This document shows, piece after piece, positions 63,601 to 64,000 of a DNA stretch of 64,000 nt; position 1 is the stretch's first letter, and every line of letters starts with the position of its first letter. The stretch is from positions 6,324,001 to 6,388,000 of the forward strand of contig NZ_CP036525.1 of assembly GCF_007741535.1 (NCBI RefSeq), read 5' to 3'. The DNA is from Rubripirellula lacrimiformis. Lineage in GTDB: Bacteria; Planctomycetota; Planctomycetia; Pirellulales; Pirellulaceae. The position numbers were made by a program, and so were the translations under genes. The notes beneath the pieces are model-generated. The model was not told the origin of the DNA. It saw nothing but the letters and a program-made list of their open reading frames with translations, and made no database searches.

Positions 63601-64000
63601 CCAACGAAAGGGCCTGTTCGACACTGTCGCTGATCCGCGAACGATCCGATTCCTGAACCACGATACGGTCCACGACGACTTGCACCACCTGTTTTTTGCG
63701 CGGGTCCAGCGCCGGTGCGCTGTCCAGCCCCATCGTCACACCGTCGATGCGGATTCGTTGATAGCCGGTGCTGCGAAGCGATTGCCACGTATCTTTGGCT
63801 GCTTCCCCGGCTTGAACATCGATGGGTGCCATCAACAGGGCTCGAGTGCCCTCGGTCATCGCCATCACCTTGTCGACGATCTGGTCCGGTGTCTGCGTCC
63901 CCACAGGCACCTGACAATCCGGGCAATGCATCGTGCCCAGTCGTGCCATCAAGATTCGCAGATAGTCATAGACCTCGGTGACCGTCCCGACGGTACTACG
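60677..64000 (-). CDS. uvrA: excinuclease ABC subunit A (UvrA), N-terminus outside the window, C-terminal extension
   Basis: The frame is open to the right edge, where RSTVGTVTEVYDYL aligns with about residue 100 of UvrA; so the gene begins beyond 64000. The first zinc module is CGCCGRS...CPSCEG. The first ABC signature is LSGGEAQRIRLAGQL with VLDEPTIGLHPRD. The second ATPase has Walker A GPSGSGKS, zinc module CETCEGSGQ...CEDCQSRR, signature LSGGEAQRVKLAAEL and LLDEPTTGLHFDD. UvrA finds DNA damage and loads UvrB. After the normal end (near GTPEDLA) there are about 200 more residues: an acidic linker and a compact domain (DPWKVLGRKWHSLRKGFP, then EIVDGVLKLME), not part of standard UvrA. A tandem UvrA arrangement cannot be excluded since the N-terminus is missing. 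Confidence 0.95.
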   Translation of the reverse strand, partial: RSTVGTVTEVYDYLRILMARLGTMHCPDCQVPVGTQTPDQIVDKVMAMTEGTRALLMAPIDVQAGEAAKDTWQSLRSTGYQRIRIDGVTMGLDSAPALDPRKKQVVQVVVDRIVVQESDRSRISDSVEQALSLGIGVLEVAIADDDRDEHLWKTINHSQHLVCGCCGRSFGDLTPHHFSFNSAVGWCPSCEGLGTQTGTNPAALIGLASQSLCEGVALLWPSVDQSVSVWMLKALSRHTGIRIDVPYDELTVTEKRTLYRGTGPQWIEVRHADTDAAVPKTRSRATKKTADANSPVPDTAASVLFRFQFKGFYPALEEASRLTPGLRGKLEAFTDEIDCGACDGSRLREEAAAVRFRQRTIADFVHMPLDRLAAEVKSWSLDRREKKIAGELVREVESRVRFLLDVGLNYLTLHRGASTLSGGEAQRIRLAGQLGSGLCGVLYVLDEPTIGLHPRDNLRLLGALHRLRDQGNTLLVVEHDHDVIGGSDYLCDFGPLAGRNGGRIVARGTPDDVQPIEDSVTAGYVTGTKVIPVPPSRRPVTLANGQVQVNQLRVIGAREHNLKNVDFELPLGTFTAVTGPSGSGKSSMIDGILYPVLARRLHRARLRPGRHEKVEGVRYIDKVIEVDQSPLGNTPSSNPATYTGVFDLIRNLFALIPEAAERKFTARTFSFNVPGGRCETCEGSGQLKIEMHFLPDVWVPCEDCQSRRYRDDVLEVKFHGRSIADVLDMQIGDAVELFASDPKIQHILQTICDVGLDYVTLGQSAPTLSGGEAQRVKLAAELARPVTGNTLYLLDEPTTGLHFDDIEKLLGVLQRLVDLGNTVVVIEHNLDVIKCADWIIDMGPGAGVDGGRIVFAGTPEDLAATAKSRRKKGDPPVSLTAPFLAEALQAAQNVVDAVPVPGSQTAKSDVVESPSAVEKRAEEAEVLSVAEPLVADRTDEGPENAERNDAEPGDRGDADSQTDQPAAITDPWKVLGRKWHSLRKGFPAGQQPSWPLEIVDGVLKLMEQVAGDNSLDFASPTSVTVKPQGADRPWAEVDTKTPDSLKVTLAGPSEAIEMDGLPPMPVDGPVAVGEFTVITLNLTEAKHVRSRKLRSFLKSHLERSTDQ

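Overview
The window looks like chromosome of a planctomycete, most likely a Pirellulaceae relative of Rhodopirellula/Rubripirellula. This rests on content rather than a database search: a DUF1559-like protein, a tandem DUF1080 protein, a sulfatase, a PQQ-repeat secreted protein, a redoxin/cytochrome c/copper-monooxygenase fusion, an ECF sigma factor coupled to a large membrane regulator, a MoxR-DUF58-transglutaminase operon, and many long secreted proteins of unknown function. I see about 43 protein genes, one tRNA and many small intergenic palindromes. There is no prophage, CRISPR array, rRNA or intact insertion sequence.

Layout. 0-3 kb: the start of an MMPL/RND exporter running off the left edge, then two tandem cystathionine gamma-synthase/lyase paralogues. 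3-9.4 kb: a secreted HEAT-like protein, a DUF1559-like protein whose start lies in one arm of a long inverted repeat, a sugar epimerase coupled to a pseudo-receiver, an AcpH-like protein and a flippase. 9.6-15 kb: a DEAD-box helicase with a VAEAP-type repeat N-terminus and DbpA-type C-terminus, then an unknown pair of coupled membrane proteins. 15-24.5 kb: repeat-rich spacer with a transposase remnant, tRNA-His, rpoD, divergent glnE, a sulfatase-sialidase fusion and a coupled DUF2585 protein. 24.5-29.2 kb: a hexanucleotide-repeat hairpin, a lone MoxR, an FHA-GAF histidine kinase, arsR and arsC.

29.2-39.5 kb: a leftward MoxR-DUF58-transglutaminase operon; then trmH-like, pyrD, coaB, a TerB-like gene and a large SH3-like secreted protein. 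39.7-46 kb: a membrane protein, a sugar-acid module (DHDPS-like aldolase plus IlvD/Edd pentonate dehydratase), a secreted protein and a PQQ beta-propeller. 46-54 kb: tsaE coupled to a second MMPL/RND exporter, the redoxin/cytochrome/monooxygenase fusion, yidD, a DUF1080 duplication and a GT-C-like membrane protein. 54.4-64 kb: an ECF sigma factor with its coupled FecR-like membrane partner, an MBL/beta-CASP nuclease, a PhoD-like phosphatase and uvrA, which runs off the right edge with an unusual C-terminal extension.

Functional threads are sulfated-glycan degradation (sulfatase-sialidase), sugar-acid catabolism (dehydratase plus aldolase), nitrogen control (glnE, whose deadenylylase half has lost its catalytic aspartates), arsenic response (arsR, arsC) and stress or envelope signalling (histidine kinase, ECF sigma pair, MoxR operon). 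Many gene pairs overlap by the four bases ATGA, so translational coupling is the main operon signature here. Shine-Dalgarno sequences are weak or absent for many genes, so several starts are judgement calls, explained entry by entry.
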